DNA of 64,000 nt from Bacillus cereus. Lineage in GTDB: Bacteria; Bacillota; Bacilli; Bacillales; Bacillaceae_G. Position numbers and translations under genes: made by a program. The notes under the pieces are model-generated. The model had not been told where the DNA came from. It did not search any database and saw only the letters and a list, made by a program, of their open reading frames with translations. The stretch lies in assembly GCF_002584535.1 (NCBI RefSeq), contig NZ_NUOT01000052.1:19840-83839 (forward strand), written 5' to 3'. Positions within the stretch are counted from its first letter, which is position 1. Every line of letters begins with the position of its first letter. This document shows, one piece after another, positions 9,476 to 19,156 of this stretch.

Positions 9476-10366
9476 CTAATTTTTTACAGCGTTTGTTTGT
9501 TCAGTTACAAGCTCTTGCATAATTTTTAGTAAATCCTCTTTTAGCTCATCATGCTGTAGGGCCATTTCAATTGTTGTTTGAATAAACCCAAGTTTTTCAC
9601 CAACATCATAACGTTTGCCTTCAAAATCATATGCGAATACACGTTGAATCTCATTTAAACTTTGAATTGCATCTGTTAATTGAATTTCGCCACCAGCACC
9701 TACGTGTTGCTCTTCCAAGAAACGGAAGATTTCTGGTGTCAATATATAACGTCCCATAATTGCTAAGTTTGAAGGTGCTGTACCTTGAGCTGGTTTTTCA
9801 ACGAATTGCTTTACTTGGTAGCGGCGTCCCTCTTTTTCTAATGGGTCGATAATACCGTAGCGATGCGTTTCATCTTCTGGAACAGTTTGTACGCCAATTA
9901 CAGAAGAAAGTGTTTTTTCATACTCATCGATTAATTGCTTTAAGCAAGGCTTTTCTGCTTGTACAATATCATCTCCAAGTAATACAGCAAATGGTTCATC
10001 ACCAATAAATTTACGAGCACACCATACTGCATGTCCTAAACCTTTTGGTTCCTTTTGGCGAATATAGTGAATGTCTACCATTTTAGAGGAAGCTTGTACT
10101 TTCTCAAGCAACTCGTATTTTTTCTTTTCTAATAAGTTTTGTTCTAATTCAAACGCATTATCAAAGTGATCTTCAATTGCACGTTTTCCTTTTCCTGTAA
10201 CGATAATGATATCTTCAATACCAGCTGCTACAGCTTCTTCAACGATATATTGAATTGTTGGTTTATCAACAATTGGTAACATTTCCTTTGGCATTGCTTT
10301 TGTTGCTGGTAAAAAACGTGTTCCGAGACCAGCGGCTGGAATAATCGCTTTTCTAACTTTTTTCAT
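9476..10366 (-). CDS. galU: UTP-glucose-1-phosphate uridylyltransferase
   Basis: A 296-residue cytoplasmic nucleotidyltransferase that makes UDP-glucose from UTP and glucose-1-phosphate. The signature [20 protein letters not shown] at residues 7-26 and the conserved motifs [16 protein letters not shown] and [12 protein letters not shown] are present and the length is normal. The start at 10366 has AGAGG upstream. Product and position fit with pgcA (14777-16504), which supplies glucose-1-phosphate, and with the surface glycosylation genes around it. Two plausible sigma-A promoters lie upstream. Confidence 0.96.
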   Translation of the reverse strand: MKKVRKAIIPAAGLGTRFLPATKAMPKEMLPIVDKPTIQYIVEEAVAAGIEDIIIVTGKGKRAIEDHFDNAFELEQNLLEKKKYELLEKVQASSKMVDIHYIRQKEPKGLGHAVWCARKFIGDEPFAVLLGDDIVQAEKPCLKQLIDEYEKTLSSVIGVQTVPEDETHRYGIIDPLEKEGRRYQVKQFVEKPAQGTAPSNLAIMGRYILTPEIFRFLEEQHVGAGGEIQLTDAIQSLNEIQRVFAYDFEGKRYDVGEKLGFIQTTIEMALQHDELKEDLLKIMQELVTEQTNAVKN

Positions 10367-10501
10367 GCTTATAACCTCTTTCTTTCGTTCTTGGTTTATA
10401 TTCGCATTCATCCAAGTAGTATTTATTCTTCTTACTTTTCCCTGCCACATCATATTTATTGGATATATTTTGTTCTTATCCAAATACGCGCAAATTTCCA
10501 C

Positions 10502-10529
10502 ATTATATATCTAGTAATCTATGTGTCAT
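10502..10529 (-). promoter_or_regulatory. Candidate proximal sigma-A promoter of galU
   Basis: On the minus strand ATGACA (10529-10524), 16 bases, TATAAT (10507-10502). It would give a leader of about 130 nt before galU. Confidence 0.55.
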
Positions 10530-10584
10530 ATTACAAGCTTTACATGTTACTTTCTTCACTAACTGTAAAAAACACTCCGTACAA

Positions 10585-10614
10585 ATTCTACATGATTGCC
10601 TCTTTATTCGTCAA
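10585..10614 (-). promoter_or_regulatory. Candidate distal sigma-A promoter of galU
   Basis: On the minus strand TTGACG (10614-10609), 18 bases, TAGAAT (10590-10585). Apart from the two promoters and the terminator at 10706-10745 the 390-base gap between galU and the next gene shows nothing else. Confidence 0.5.
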
Positions 10615-10705
10615 GGTCACTTCATGCCCTCTATTTTACATTTGACACTTTATACATGTAATTGATAGTCAAACATTGTGTAACCAATTATGATTAACCA
10701 TTAAT

Positions 10706-10745
10706 AAAAAAAAGCCATTGATATATACATACTAACGGCTTTTTT
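10706..10745 (-). terminator. Intrinsic terminator of the 14511-10756 operon
   Basis: GCCGTT/AATGGC stem (one G-U) with a T-run on the minus strand. Confidence 0.7.
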
Positions 10746-10755
10746 CATTCGTTTA

Positions 10756-11154
10756 TTATTCAATCGTTACTTTTTGTTTTTGTTCTTTATCGTTCATTGA
10801 TTCAAGCTTTTTTTTCATGTTTTCATTTTCATACTGATAAATCGCAACAGTTTGTGTCAATTCTTTAACTCGAATAGAAGACCTTGATACAACTACAGTT
10901 AAGAAGAATAACACACATGTAACAAATATAAATCCTAAAAAGAAAAGCGCATTAATCGGCGTAGCAACCCCTAAAGCATGTGAAACAGCATCAATCGATT
11001 TAGGGAAAATCCCGATAATTAAAATACCAATTAATACACCATACCATGTTAGTACATATTTCAATTCTAATTTCTCTTTACGAACCAAGTTCGTAAAGAT
11101 CATTAGTCCTACTATAACACCTAAAATAATTAAAATTTGAAGGCGAATTGTCAC
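10756..11154 (-). CDS. DUF2304 membrane protein
   Basis: A 132-residue protein with three membrane segments and a C-terminal charged helix likely to be coiled (about residues 95-128), the layout of the DUF2304 family. Such proteins are commonly encoded beside GT2 polyprenyl-phosphate glycosyltransferases and may anchor or assist them; biochemical role unknown. The GTG start overlaps the GT2 stop codon (GTGA), so the two are tightly coupled. It is the last gene of the minus-strand operon. Confidence 0.85.
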   Translation of the reverse strand: MTIRLQILIILGVIVGLMIFTNLVRKEKLELKYVLTWYGVLIGILIIGIFPKSIDAVSHALGVATPINALFFLGFIFVTCVLFFLTVVVSRSSIRVKELTQTVAIYQYENENMKKKLESMNDKEQKQKVTIE

Positions 11155-11867
11155 GAAACATTCTCCTTTCTCTTTGGTTTCAATCTATCAATTGTAATCG
11201 CAAGCGTTACTTTAATCATATAGTAGATTGCTTTGTAATTTACAATTGAAGATGTCCCTCCAATTCGTTCTCGCATAAGCACAGGAACTTCTTCTACTTG
11301 ATAATTGTTTCTTAATACAGACACGATACTCTCTGGTTCTGGATAATCTTTCGGATAATATTCACAAAACTCATTAATGATCTTTTGATTCACCATTCTA
11401 AATCCAGAAGTCGCATCTGTAATTTGTTTTCCGGATACAATTTTAATTAGCTTTTCAAAGAAACGAATTCCTAATCTTCTTGTGAAAGAAGATTGAAAAC
11501 CCTCTTTATTAATAAATCGTGAACCGATAACCATATCAACCTGCTTCTCCTCCATCGCCTGAAGAAGATCCCCTAAATATGCTGCATCATGTTGACCATC
11601 ACCATCAAATTGTACAGCGATATCATATCCATAACGCTGGGCATATTTATATCCAGTCTGCATACCTCCACCAATTCCTAAGTTAATTGGCAAACTTACA
11701 TAGTTAAAATTATTATCTTTACAGATTTGCTCAGTATCATCTTTTGAACAATCGTTAATGATAACATAATCAAAGTCTGGAGCATTCTTTTTTATATCCT
11801 CTACAACGTGTATTAAGTTTGTCGATTCATTGTAGGCAGGAATAATAATAAGCTTTTTTTTAAACAA
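11151..11867 (-). CDS. GT2-family glycosyltransferase (dolichyl-P-mannose-synthase-like, no membrane tail)
   Basis: A 238-residue GT2 enzyme with IIIPAYNESTNL at residues 7-18, the acidic motif VQFDGDGQHD near residues 84-93 and ATSGFRM near residue 153. Unlike the CsbB-like enzyme at 8328-9335 it has no C-terminal membrane pair; the downstream DUF2304 protein may supply the membrane contact. It probably charges a polyprenyl phosphate with a sugar for the DUF2142 and SMR-like proteins encoded upstream. The start is TTG at 11867 with AGAGGA upstream. Confidence 0.87.
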   Translation of the reverse strand: MFKKKLIIIPAYNESTNLIHVVEDIKKNAPDFDYVIINDCSKDDTEQICKDNNFNYVSLPINLGIGGGMQTGYKYAQRYGYDIAVQFDGDGQHDAAYLGDLLQAMEEKQVDMVIGSRFINKEGFQSSFTRRLGIRFFEKLIKIVSGKQITDATSGFRMVNQKIINEFCEYYPKDYPEPESIVSVLRNNYQVEEVPVLMRERIGGTSSIVNYKAIYYMIKVTLAITIDRLKPKRKENVS

Positions 11868-11894
11868 CGGGAATTCCTCTCCTTGCTTTTCAAA

Positions 11895-13820
11895 TTAAAA
11901 CAACTTTACAAGCCAAAATACAAACGCATATGTTAAAAATAATATTGCCGCTTTACTTGCAAATATAGCGACATCTGGTTTTTCAATCTTAAACTTAAAA
12001 TGCTGTTGAACCAACAACAAAATAAACGGAATAATAGGAATAAAGTAACGACCTTGTATTCCCAAAATATACGGGCTTCCTACAGTTGTCCATGTCATAT
12101 ACAAGCTTAACATAACTAGCAATATTACACTAGCAATGCAAAATCTTAAACTCCATTTTTTCATCCAATCTAAAGTAGGAACTCCTTCTTTTTGATCAAT
12201 GATTGCAATTATAACAAACACAATCGGATATAAATATAGAATCCCTTTTAAAGGTGTAGATAAGAAACCAAAGACATTATACATTTCAATCCACTCATCT
12301 AATCCATGATCAAACGAACGAATAAATACTTTTAATGCTTCAAGCGGGTGATGCAACATGTAGCTAATTTGCCTTGTCGCAGATACATCTCCACTATTTA
12401 ATCCGTCACCAACATATTTCATTACAAATATGTTCCAACCCGCAACAAGTATTGCCGCTCCCCCTATTACACCAATATTAAATAACCAATATTTCTTTTT
12501 CGTTCCATGTTTGGCTACGCCACCAAATAACATAAGCAGTAGCAGTGGCCAATACGTAAACTTACAAAGTGTCATTATGATTCCTGATACCGCCATTGAG
12601 ATAAATTCTGCCTTTGTAAGACCTTCATTATGAAACCATAGGCGCATTAGTAATGCGATGAATATAAAGCTAGATCCCATTAATACCGCATCAGCAGACA
12701 AACTTGCCGCATGGAACATGATAATTGGTGCTAACATAAAGAACATAAATGTACGTCTCATTACAGGCATTTTATACAATGCATATGCAGACATTGCAAT
12801 GAATGCAAATAGATTTACTAAACGCCCTAATATATTTGCTGTCCAAATATTTGTATCAGCTAACATAGCTAGTTTAATCCCTATCGCTTGTGGGATATAA
12901 GGGATAAAAGTATATACCGCAGTTGTAGCTTGTGGCTCAAATACTTGCTGTTCTTTTGCATCTGGTCTGATACTAAATTGTTTAACATAATCAATTGCAT
13001 CTGGATTGATTTTTTCATCCCTTTTAACAGGATGAAGATAAGTATCTAATATTTTTTGGGAAACAAAGTACCCTACATTCCCTTCATGTTTTGGTGTAAT
13101 TAAATTCCCTTGGGCAACGTCCTGACTCTTTAAGAAATGAACCCATTCATCAGAGGTTTGATGAATAGGTGTATAAACAGCAAAAAAGCTCCCAAAAATC
13201 ATTGCAATTAAAGTATACTCAACGACAATACGTTTTCCTACCCATACAAATAACGTCGCAATTAGTACCGATAGAGTTAAAAGTACACCCCATTTCCAAT
13301 AAGGCACAGAAGATAACTTATAGTCAACAACTAATACTTTATTGTCTTTTGTTTCACCATTCACATTTAACATTTTACCTTCTATAGGAAAAGCTGTAGT
13401 AATATATATTCCTTTATTTTCATCAAATTTAATTTTTTCTAACACTATCCTTAAATCTGTTGCTTCTTTTTGAATTCTTTCAGGAAGAGGAATATAAAGT
13501 TCTCCATCTTCTTTAAACATATCTGATGTAACATTAATTTCTTCCGTCTCATTTTTAGTAATCAACTTCAATTCCCCAGTAAAATGGGCTTGTTTCACAT
13601 CAGAATTCAAATGTAATGAAATTGCCTTCATATCTTTATGACTATTAGATAACTGTTGTGTAATCGTATCTCCCTGTTGCAGTTGAAATCCTTCTTTTGT
13701 ATTTTTGAAATTGCCACCTTCTGATCTTAAAAGGCTAGATCGAGAACTGGCATACAATAACATTATTGTAAATATGACTAAAAAACTAATTAACCATTTG
13801 GTTCTTTTTTTCATCACCAT
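11895..13820 (-). CDS. DUF2142 membrane protein (probable GT-C glycosyltransferase)
   Basis: A 641-residue membrane protein. One N-terminal membrane segment is followed by an extracytoplasmic region of about 140 residues, then about ten membrane segments. The motif HQTSDEWVHFLKSQ near residues 219-232 matches the conserved acidic first loop of DUF2142/GT-C proteins, where the Asp-Glu pair is the likely catalytic site. Family members are thought to use polyprenyl-phosphate sugars to decorate surface polymers. It sits between the SMR-like pair and the GT2 gene. ATG at 13820 has AAGGAGA 7 bases upstream. Confidence 0.83.
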   Translation of the reverse strand: MVMKKRTKWLISFLVIFTIMLLYASSRSSLLRSEGGNFKNTKEGFQLQQGDTITQQLSNSHKDMKAISLHLNSDVKQAHFTGELKLITKNETEEINVTSDMFKEDGELYIPLPERIQKEATDLRIVLEKIKFDENKGIYITTAFPIEGKMLNVNGETKDNKVLVVDYKLSSVPYWKWGVLLTLSVLIATLFVWVGKRIVVEYTLIAMIFGSFFAVYTPIHQTSDEWVHFLKSQDVAQGNLITPKHEGNVGYFVSQKILDTYLHPVKRDEKINPDAIDYVKQFSIRPDAKEQQVFEPQATTAVYTFIPYIPQAIGIKLAMLADTNIWTANILGRLVNLFAFIAMSAYALYKMPVMRRTFMFFMLAPIIMFHAASLSADAVLMGSSFIFIALLMRLWFHNEGLTKAEFISMAVSGIIMTLCKFTYWPLLLLMLFGGVAKHGTKKKYWLFNIGVIGGAAILVAGWNIFVMKYVGDGLNSGDVSATRQISYMLHHPLEALKVFIRSFDHGLDEWIEMYNVFGFLSTPLKGILYLYPIVFVIIAIIDQKEGVPTLDWMKKWSLRFCIASVILLVMLSLYMTWTTVGSPYILGIQGRYFIPIIPFILLLVQQHFKFKIEKPDVAIFASKAAILFLTYAFVFWLVKLF

Positions 13821-13838
13821 CTTTAAATCTCCTTATGT

Positions 13839-14177
13839 TTATTGAATGCAAAAAATTGCAATACCCGCGATAATAATAATATTCCCTACTACTTTTCTTT
13901 TCGTAATTTTTTCACCAAGAAAATACCAACCGAATATTAAAATAATAACGTAACTAAGCGATTCTATAACAGGCGCTTGCTTTAATGTGACACCTTTCAT
14001 TGCAATAACATTTAAACCAGCATTAATTACAAATAAAGAGTATCCAACTATTACATATCGGTTCACATATTCTTTCCACTTTGTATCATAAGTGACTAAC
14101 GTTGCTTTTTTTAGTAAAATTTGGGAGTAGTTTGCTAAAATAACACCAAAAATATAAAGCAAAACAAATTTATTCAT
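13839..14177 (-). CDS. EamA/SMR-like half-transporter, subunit 2
   Basis: A 112-residue protein with four membrane segments, resembling EamA/SMR proteins and ArnF-type undecaprenyl-phosphate-sugar flippase subunits. Its ATG lies inside the end of the preceding gene (8-bp overlap), as expected for two subunits of one heterodimer. Placement with a GT2 and a GT-C-like gene suggests it translocates the lipid-linked sugar; drug efflux is the alternative reading of the fold. Confidence 0.75.
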   Translation of the reverse strand: MNKFVLLYIFGVILANYSQILLKKATLVTYDTKWKEYVNRYVIVGYSLFVINAGLNVIAMKGVTLKQAPVIESLSYVIILIFGWYFLGEKITKRKVVGNIIIIAGIAIFCIQ

Positions 14178-14511
14178 CTTTTACCACCACAACAATCCCT
14201 ATAATAATAACGATCGCACCGAGAACGTTATTCCATCTTATCGTATCCCCAAAGAATACTACGGACCATAAAAGCCCCCATAAAATAATAACACCCCGAT
14301 GTGAATACGCTTTAGATATTTCAAACGGTTTAATGACTTGTTGCCATATAATTGCATATCCAAACAAAAGGATAACAAGAACCATATAGGCCATAAGAAA
14401 AGAAATTGAACCGACTGAAAATTGCGCTGCCCATTTCATATACACCATTATGATAGAGTATAAAAAAAAGGCAACATGTAAAAATACATAATGCTTAATA
14501 GATGCTTTCAT
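14170..14511 (-). CDS. EamA/SMR-like half-transporter, subunit 1
   Basis: A 113-residue protein with four membrane segments, paired with the next gene by an 8-bp overlap. It resembles ArnE-like halves of EamA transporters (IILWGLLWSVVFFGDTI then VLGAIVIIIGIVVVV). It is the first gene of the operon running to 10756. The upstream 265 bases to pgcA hold the pgcA terminator and no clear promoter that I can name. Flipping of a lipid-linked sugar is inferred from context. Confidence 0.73.
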   Translation of the reverse strand: MKASIKHYVFLHVAFFLYSIIMVYMKWAAQFSVGSISFLMAYMVLVILLFGYAIIWQQVIKPFEISKAYSHRGVIILWGLLWSVVFFGDTIRWNNVLGAIVIIIGIVVVVKDE

Positions 14512-14742
14512 ACACTCAACTCTCTTTTTTAAAAATGATAGTTATATCATCACTTATTTTACTAACTTTCATCCCCAAACTTTATTCATACAAAATAAAA
14601 TTTTAACATAAATACTTAAAAATTTCATTCTGAACTTATATCGGCGCATTCCTTGCTTGTGTCTAAAATGTGACAATTTCAATTGTATACCCATGAATCA
14701 TTCATATGAAAATTTCCTATTTCTATCTACTCAATAACAAAA

Positions 14743-14775
14743 AAGCATGAACATCTCCATGTCCATGCTTCTTTT
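14743..14775 (-). terminator. Intrinsic terminator of pgcA
   Basis: 10-bp stem (14743-14752 with 14761-14770, one G-U) and T-rich tail on the minus strand. Confidence 0.8.
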
Positions 14776-14776
14776 A

Positions 14777-16504
14777 TTATTGAACGCGATTCATAATATC
14801 GCTTTTAATATTCTCAAGCTTTTCTTCACTATGTTGCAGGGAATCGCCTTGCACTCCAAAGTAAAATTTAATTTTCGGCTCTGTTCCAGACGGACGTAAG
14901 CAGAACCAAGAACCATCCTCAAGGTAATACTTTAATACGTTTGATTTTGGTAAATGAATCTCTTCAGTAGCTTCTTCCACAACTTTTGTTCTAACACTCG
15001 CTTTATAATCTTCAGCAATTGTAACCTTTAAACCTGCTACTTCTGTTGGTCGATTCTCACGGAAAGATGTCATCATATTTTGAATTTGCTCCGCACCATC
15101 TTTTCCTTTCAATGTTAGAGAAACAAGTCCTTCACGGAAATATCCATACTTCTCAAATACTTCAAGCAATCCATCATATAATGTTTTACCTTGTGATTTA
15201 TAATATGCTGCTACTTCACATGCAAACAATACCGATTGAACAGCATCTTTATCACGGCAGAACGGGCGAATTAAATATCCATAACTTTCTTCGTAACCGA
15301 ATTGGAATGCATATTCTCCGCTTTCTTCGTATTGCTTAATCTTTTCACCAATAAATTTAAATCCAGTTAATGTATCAATTGTGTCAAGCCCGTAAGCTTT
15401 TGCAATTGTACGTCCTAATTCTGAAGTAACGATTGTTTTTAAGACAACACCATTCTCTGGTAATATACCTTTTTCTTTCTTTTGAGATAATAAGTATTCC
15501 AGCATTAACGCACCTGTTTGATTTCCTGTTAATACTTGATATTCACCAGCATGATTTCGAATTGCAACACCAAGACGATCTGCATCTGGATCTGTTGCAA
15601 TTAAAACATCAGCCTGCGTTTCTTCACCGTAACGAATTGCTAATTCAAATGCAGCATGCTCTTCTGGGTTTGGTGATTTTACAGTAGAAAAGTTAGGATC
15701 CGGCTGTTCTTGTTCTTTTACAACCGTTACATTTTTAAATCCTACTGCTTCTAAACCACGACGAGTAGGAATATTAGAAGTACCATGTAATGGTGTAAAG
15801 ACAACCTTCAATTCTTCTCCATGTTTTTCCACTAATTCTTTATTAATAATCACTGTTTTTAATTGTTCTAAATATGCATCATCTACATCTTGTCCGATAA
15901 TTTCTAATAGACCGTTTTGCTTTAATTGCTCAATATCCGCAATCTCTACTACTAGCTCATCACTTACCGCATTTACGTACGAAATTAATTCATCCGCTTC
16001 TTTTGGAGGTAATTGTCCTCCATCTTCTCCATATACTTTATATCCATTGTATTCTGGTGGATTATGGCTTGCAGTAAGAACGATTCCACTATATGTATGT
16101 AAATAACGCACTGCAAATGAAAGTTCCGGTGTTGGGCGTAAACTTTCAAATACATATGTTTTAATGCCATGAGCACCCAGTGTCGCTGCCACTTCCATTG
16201 CAAACTCTGGTGATTTATGACGTGAATCATACGCAACGACAACACCGCGCGCTTTTGCTCCATCACCTTGTTTTTCAATAAATTGTGCTAATCCTTCTGT
16301 TGCTTTACGTACTGTATATACATTTAAACGGTTTGTTCCCACACCAAGCTCACCGCGCATACCACCTGTACCAAACTCTAAATTTTTATAGAAACTGTCC
16401 TCGATTTTCTTCGGATCTTCCTTCATTTCTTCTAATTGTTGCTTTAACTCTGCATCTAAATTCGCAAAACTACTCCAGCGTTCATATTCTTTTGTCCAAT
16501 CCAT
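14777..16504 (-). CDS. pgcA: Alpha-phosphoglucomutase
   Basis: A 575-residue cytoplasmic alpha-D-phosphohexomutase interconverting glucose-6-phosphate and glucose-1-phosphate. The phosphoserine loop [17 protein letters not shown] is near residues 140-156, the metal loop [10 protein letters not shown] near residue 303, the sugar-binding GYEESYGY near 400, and the phosphate site [12 protein letters not shown] near 540. Length and order match B. subtilis PgcA (YhxB). With galU it supplies UDP-glucose for teichoic acid and glycolipid synthesis. ATG at 16504 has AAGGAGAGAGG upstream. It is transcribed alone. Confidence 0.95.
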   Translation of the reverse strand: MDWTKEYERWSSFANLDAELKQQLEEMKEDPKKIEDSFYKNLEFGTGGMRGELGVGTNRLNVYTVRKATEGLAQFIEKQGDGAKARGVVVAYDSRHKSPEFAMEVAATLGAHGIKTYVFESLRPTPELSFAVRYLHTYSGIVLTASHNPPEYNGYKVYGEDGGQLPPKEADELISYVNAVSDELVVEIADIEQLKQNGLLEIIGQDVDDAYLEQLKTVIINKELVEKHGEELKVVFTPLHGTSNIPTRRGLEAVGFKNVTVVKEQEQPDPNFSTVKSPNPEEHAAFELAIRYGEETQADVLIATDPDADRLGVAIRNHAGEYQVLTGNQTGALMLEYLLSQKKEKGILPENGVVLKTIVTSELGRTIAKAYGLDTIDTLTGFKFIGEKIKQYEESGEYAFQFGYEESYGYLIRPFCRDKDAVQSVLFACEVAAYYKSQGKTLYDGLLEVFEKYGYFREGLVSLTLKGKDGAEQIQNMMTSFRENRPTEVAGLKVTIAEDYKASVRTKVVEEATEEIHLPKSNVLKYYLEDGSWFCLRPSGTEPKIKFYFGVQGDSLQHSEEKLENIKSDIMNRVQ

Positions 16505-16707
16505 TTTCCTCTCTCCTTTCAGTCAAACATAATCTCATTATATGGCGAAAATAACGCTTTCCTCAATACTATTTTATATCCCTAGAAAATCTTACCTTAT
16601 ATACAAAACTATGTAATCTATGTAAACATTCTTTTCCTTTACGCATACTTTCTGCATGGAACGAAAAACTATACGTAATAAATATATTCTTAAATAGGGT
16701 GAATACA

Positions 16708-17316
16708 ATGCAAGAATGGGCACTGACAAAAACAATGAAACAGCATATTCAAGAAACTATTAAAGATATTTCTTTTGCACTTCAAGATATGCAAACTGCA
16801 CTGGACAATAATAATGAATGTATTTTATGTAAAGTTGAAGATATACAAAAATTATTACTACATATCCAATCAAAAACGGCATCCTACTATGTCAAAACGT
16901 ATCTATCTCCCTATACAGACTGTTACATTCATCTACTAACAGCAATCAGGCACTTATCTGAAAAACGGCATGGTGCTCTCATTATTGTGGAAAGAGATCA
17001 ACCGGTAGAATCATTTATCCAATCCGGGATAGAACTACAAGCACACTTAACCGTTCCATTGTTAGAATCTATTTTTTATCCTGGAAACTCTCTTCATGAT
17101 GGTGCTGTTCTTGTGAAAAATAACCATATTATATCCGCAGCCAATATACTTCCACTATCACATCAAACACTTGCATCGCATCAAAAATTAGGGACACGTC
17201 ATCGCGCAGCAATTGGGCTTTCCGAAGTAAGTGATGCCCTTATTCTTGTTGTATCTGAAGAAACCGGAAAAACATCTTTTGCCTTAGCTGGAATGTTATA
17301 TGCATTTTCACTATAA
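16708..17316 (+). CDS. cdaS: Sporulation-type diadenylate cyclase CdaS
   Basis: A 202-residue soluble protein with a helical N-terminal part (residues 1-60) and a DAC/DisA_N domain. Catalytic motifs are intact: DGA at 131-133 and RHR at 164-166. It makes c-di-AMP from two ATP. Absence of membrane segments and of a DNA-binding region, together with the length, distinguishes it from CdaA and DisA. In B. subtilis the N-terminal helices of CdaS are autoinhibitory and expression is in the forespore. The ATG at 16708 has AGGGTG 6 bases upstream; a GTG three codons earlier is part of that site. Confidence 0.93.
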   Translation: MQEWALTKTMKQHIQETIKDISFALQDMQTALDNNNECILCKVEDIQKLLLHIQSKTASYYVKTYLSPYTDCYIHLLTAIRHLSEKRHGALIIVERDQPVESFIQSGIELQAHLTVPLLESIFYPGNSLHDGAVLVKNNHIISAANILPLSHQTLASHQKLGTRHRAAIGLSEVSDALILVVSEETGKTSFALAGMLYAFSL

Positions 17317-17406
17317 AATCTTATATTTCTTTTACATATAACAGGAATTTTCATTCTGCTAATTGAAGTATATACATTATGAGGATAGAAAGGCGATGTA
17401 GGAATC

Positions 17407-17766
17407 ATGAAAAACACATTCTATCTATTTTTCACAATATTTTTTACATGCTTTATACTTGTAGGTTGTATCGATGCGAATAGCTCGAGCAACTCTTCCA
17501 ATCAACCTCAAGAAACCGAAAAAAGTATTAAAAAGGCCGTTTGGAATCAATTATCCAATCAAGAAAAGCAATATATTATTGGTGATTGGGAAAATGCTAC
17601 AATGACAAAAACAACATTTCACAAGCATAATAGCCATCAATCAAATGAGGAATATGAAGGAAAGACTGTTTATCTCGTTCATTTCCCATCTGATACATCT
17701 GCACCCAAAAACGTTGAAGTATATGTTGATATCGATACAAATGAAATTGTAGGATATAATAAATAA
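17407..17766 (+). CDS. Small lipoprotein of unknown function
   Basis: A 119-residue protein with a lipoprotein signal peptide: a hydrophobic stretch and lipobox LVGC with Cys at about residue 21, so it should be anchored outside the membrane. A Ser/Asn/Gln-rich linker (residues 25-40) leads to a domain of about 75 residues ending VEVYVDIDTNEIVGYNK. I do not recognise a named family. It is separated from cdaS by 90 bases and followed by a long hairpin, so it is probably its own unit. Confidence 0.75.
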   Translation: MKNTFYLFFTIFFTCFILVGCIDANSSSNSSNQPQETEKSIKKAVWNQLSNQEKQYIIGDWENATMTKTTFHKHNSHQSNEEYEGKTVYLVHFPSDTSAPKNVEVYVDIDTNEIVGYNK

Positions 17767-17770
17767 CTTA

Positions 17771-17830
17771 AACAATATTGACCTCTAAAAACGACTTGCT
17801 CGTTCTTTTAGAGGTCAATATTGTTTAATA
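17771..17830. terminator. Long hairpin, probable terminator
   Basis: A perfect 20-bp stem (17771-17790 with 17806-17825), extended by a short inner pairing. The T-tail is weak (TTGTTTAAT). Confidence 0.6.
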
Positions 17831-17948
17831 CATAAAAAGAACTTTCAAACTTTTAATTATGTACCCGCTTCTAAACATAAGATACGTGATTTTACAATAG
17901 AAATGTCTGATAAGATAGAAATACCAAGTCAATTGAGGAGTTACATAT

Positions 17949-19088
17949 ATGCACAACAGTCTATTACAAAAAAGACGTTTATACTCTGAACAGCCACACA
18001 AAAAAATTTGGTGGTTAAAACCCATTCTAGCTCATTATCTTCTTTTAATTTTGGCCATTTTATTACCCTATTATAATAACTTCCATGAAGGAATGACGTT
18101 AGAACACTTCAAGCATGCTCTTATTAATTGGGATAGTCTTTGGTACATTGAAATCGCTGAAAATGGATATGAATCAAGAAAAGCTACTGCGTTTTTTCCA
18201 TTTGTACCAATACTAATCAAAGTCTTTGGCAACCCCTATACTGTCATTGCAGTGACGCAGGTCGCATTTTTTATTTGCTTATATTTGCTGAAGGAATTTT
18301 TCAAGCGCTGTAACATGAATGATTCCCAAATAAAAGCAGGCATTTGGCTTTTCGCAGTTAATCCTTGTGCAATTTATTATGCCACTGTTTATACAGAAGT
18401 CTGGATCGTTCTTTTCTCCCTTGCTTCTCTTCACATGGCTATAAAAGAAAAATGGCTTTACGCTTATATATTTGCCGCCATTTTAACATCCACCCGAGCA
18501 CCAGCTTTATTATTCGGCATTTTTCCATTTACCCTTTTTATTATGTCCATATGGAATAAAAATTGGAAATTGGTAAGAAATTCTCTATTATGGGGACTAA
18601 GTTGTACAGTTGGCTTAACAGGATATATGATTTACCTATATCGTGTATTCGGAGATCCGTTGGTTTTCTCAACGACACAAGCCGAAAACTGGGGTCATTA
18701 CGCCGTTTTACCATGGATTCAAATCATTGAAGGCTTTTATGCAGCATTTACTGTAGACATAAGAGAAATAAGACAAGGGCTATGGATATCAGCAGTATTA
18801 TTCGCCTTTTTTGGAATTGGATATATTTGGCGTTTGAAATCTCATTTAAAATGGGAAAGTATTAGCGCAATGCTCTTTGTATGTATCACGATTATTTTTA
18901 TATTCAGTTTTGGTACACGCGGTCTGCCGATGCATAGCACGCTCAGATATTTAAGTGTTTTATTCCCAATTTATGCTATCATCCCACTTGTTGTACCTAA
19001 ATCAATTCAACGGATAATTATTATTTTCTTTGCGATTGTATCGTTTATGAGCGCATGGAATTTCACTCATCATATATGGAACCTGTAA
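17949..19088 (+). CDS. PIG-V-like mannosyltransferase family membrane protein
   Basis: A 379-residue membrane protein with about eight to ten hydrophobic segments. It carries the PIG-V-like first-loop pattern WDSLWYIEIAENGY (near residues 61-74) followed by FFPFVPILIK, in which the Asp is the expected catalytic residue of GT-C enzymes. It probably transfers a hexose from a lipid carrier to an extracellular acceptor; donor and acceptor unknown. The start at 17949 follows GAGGAG with an 11-base spacer. It stands alone, convergent with pepA. Confidence 0.82.
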   Translation: MHNSLLQKRRLYSEQPHKKIWWLKPILAHYLLLILAILLPYYNNFHEGMTLEHFKHALINWDSLWYIEIAENGYESRKATAFFPFVPILIKVFGNPYTVIAVTQVAFFICLYLLKEFFKRCNMNDSQIKAGIWLFAVNPCAIYYATVYTEVWIVLFSLASLHMAIKEKWLYAYIFAAILTSTRAPALLFGIFPFTLFIMSIWNKNWKLVRNSLLWGLSCTVGLTGYMIYLYRVFGDPLVFSTTQAENWGHYAVLPWIQIIEGFYAAFTVDIREIRQGLWISAVLFAFFGIGYIWRLKSHLKWESISAMLFVCITIIFIFSFGTRGLPMHSTLRYLSVLFPIYAIIPLVVPKSIQRIIIIFFAIVSFMSAWNFTHHIWNL

Positions 19089-19091
19089 GAT

Positions 19092-19148
19092 AAAAAAAGC
19101 CGTCTCCAAAAGGTCTGTACGTAACGCCCTTTTGGGACAGCTTTTTTC
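19092..19148. terminator. Bidirectional terminator between convergent genes
   Basis: About 19 paired bases with two wobble positions, A-run and T-run at the ends, loop of about 13 bases. Confidence 0.85.
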
Positions 19149-19156
19149 CAACTCTC

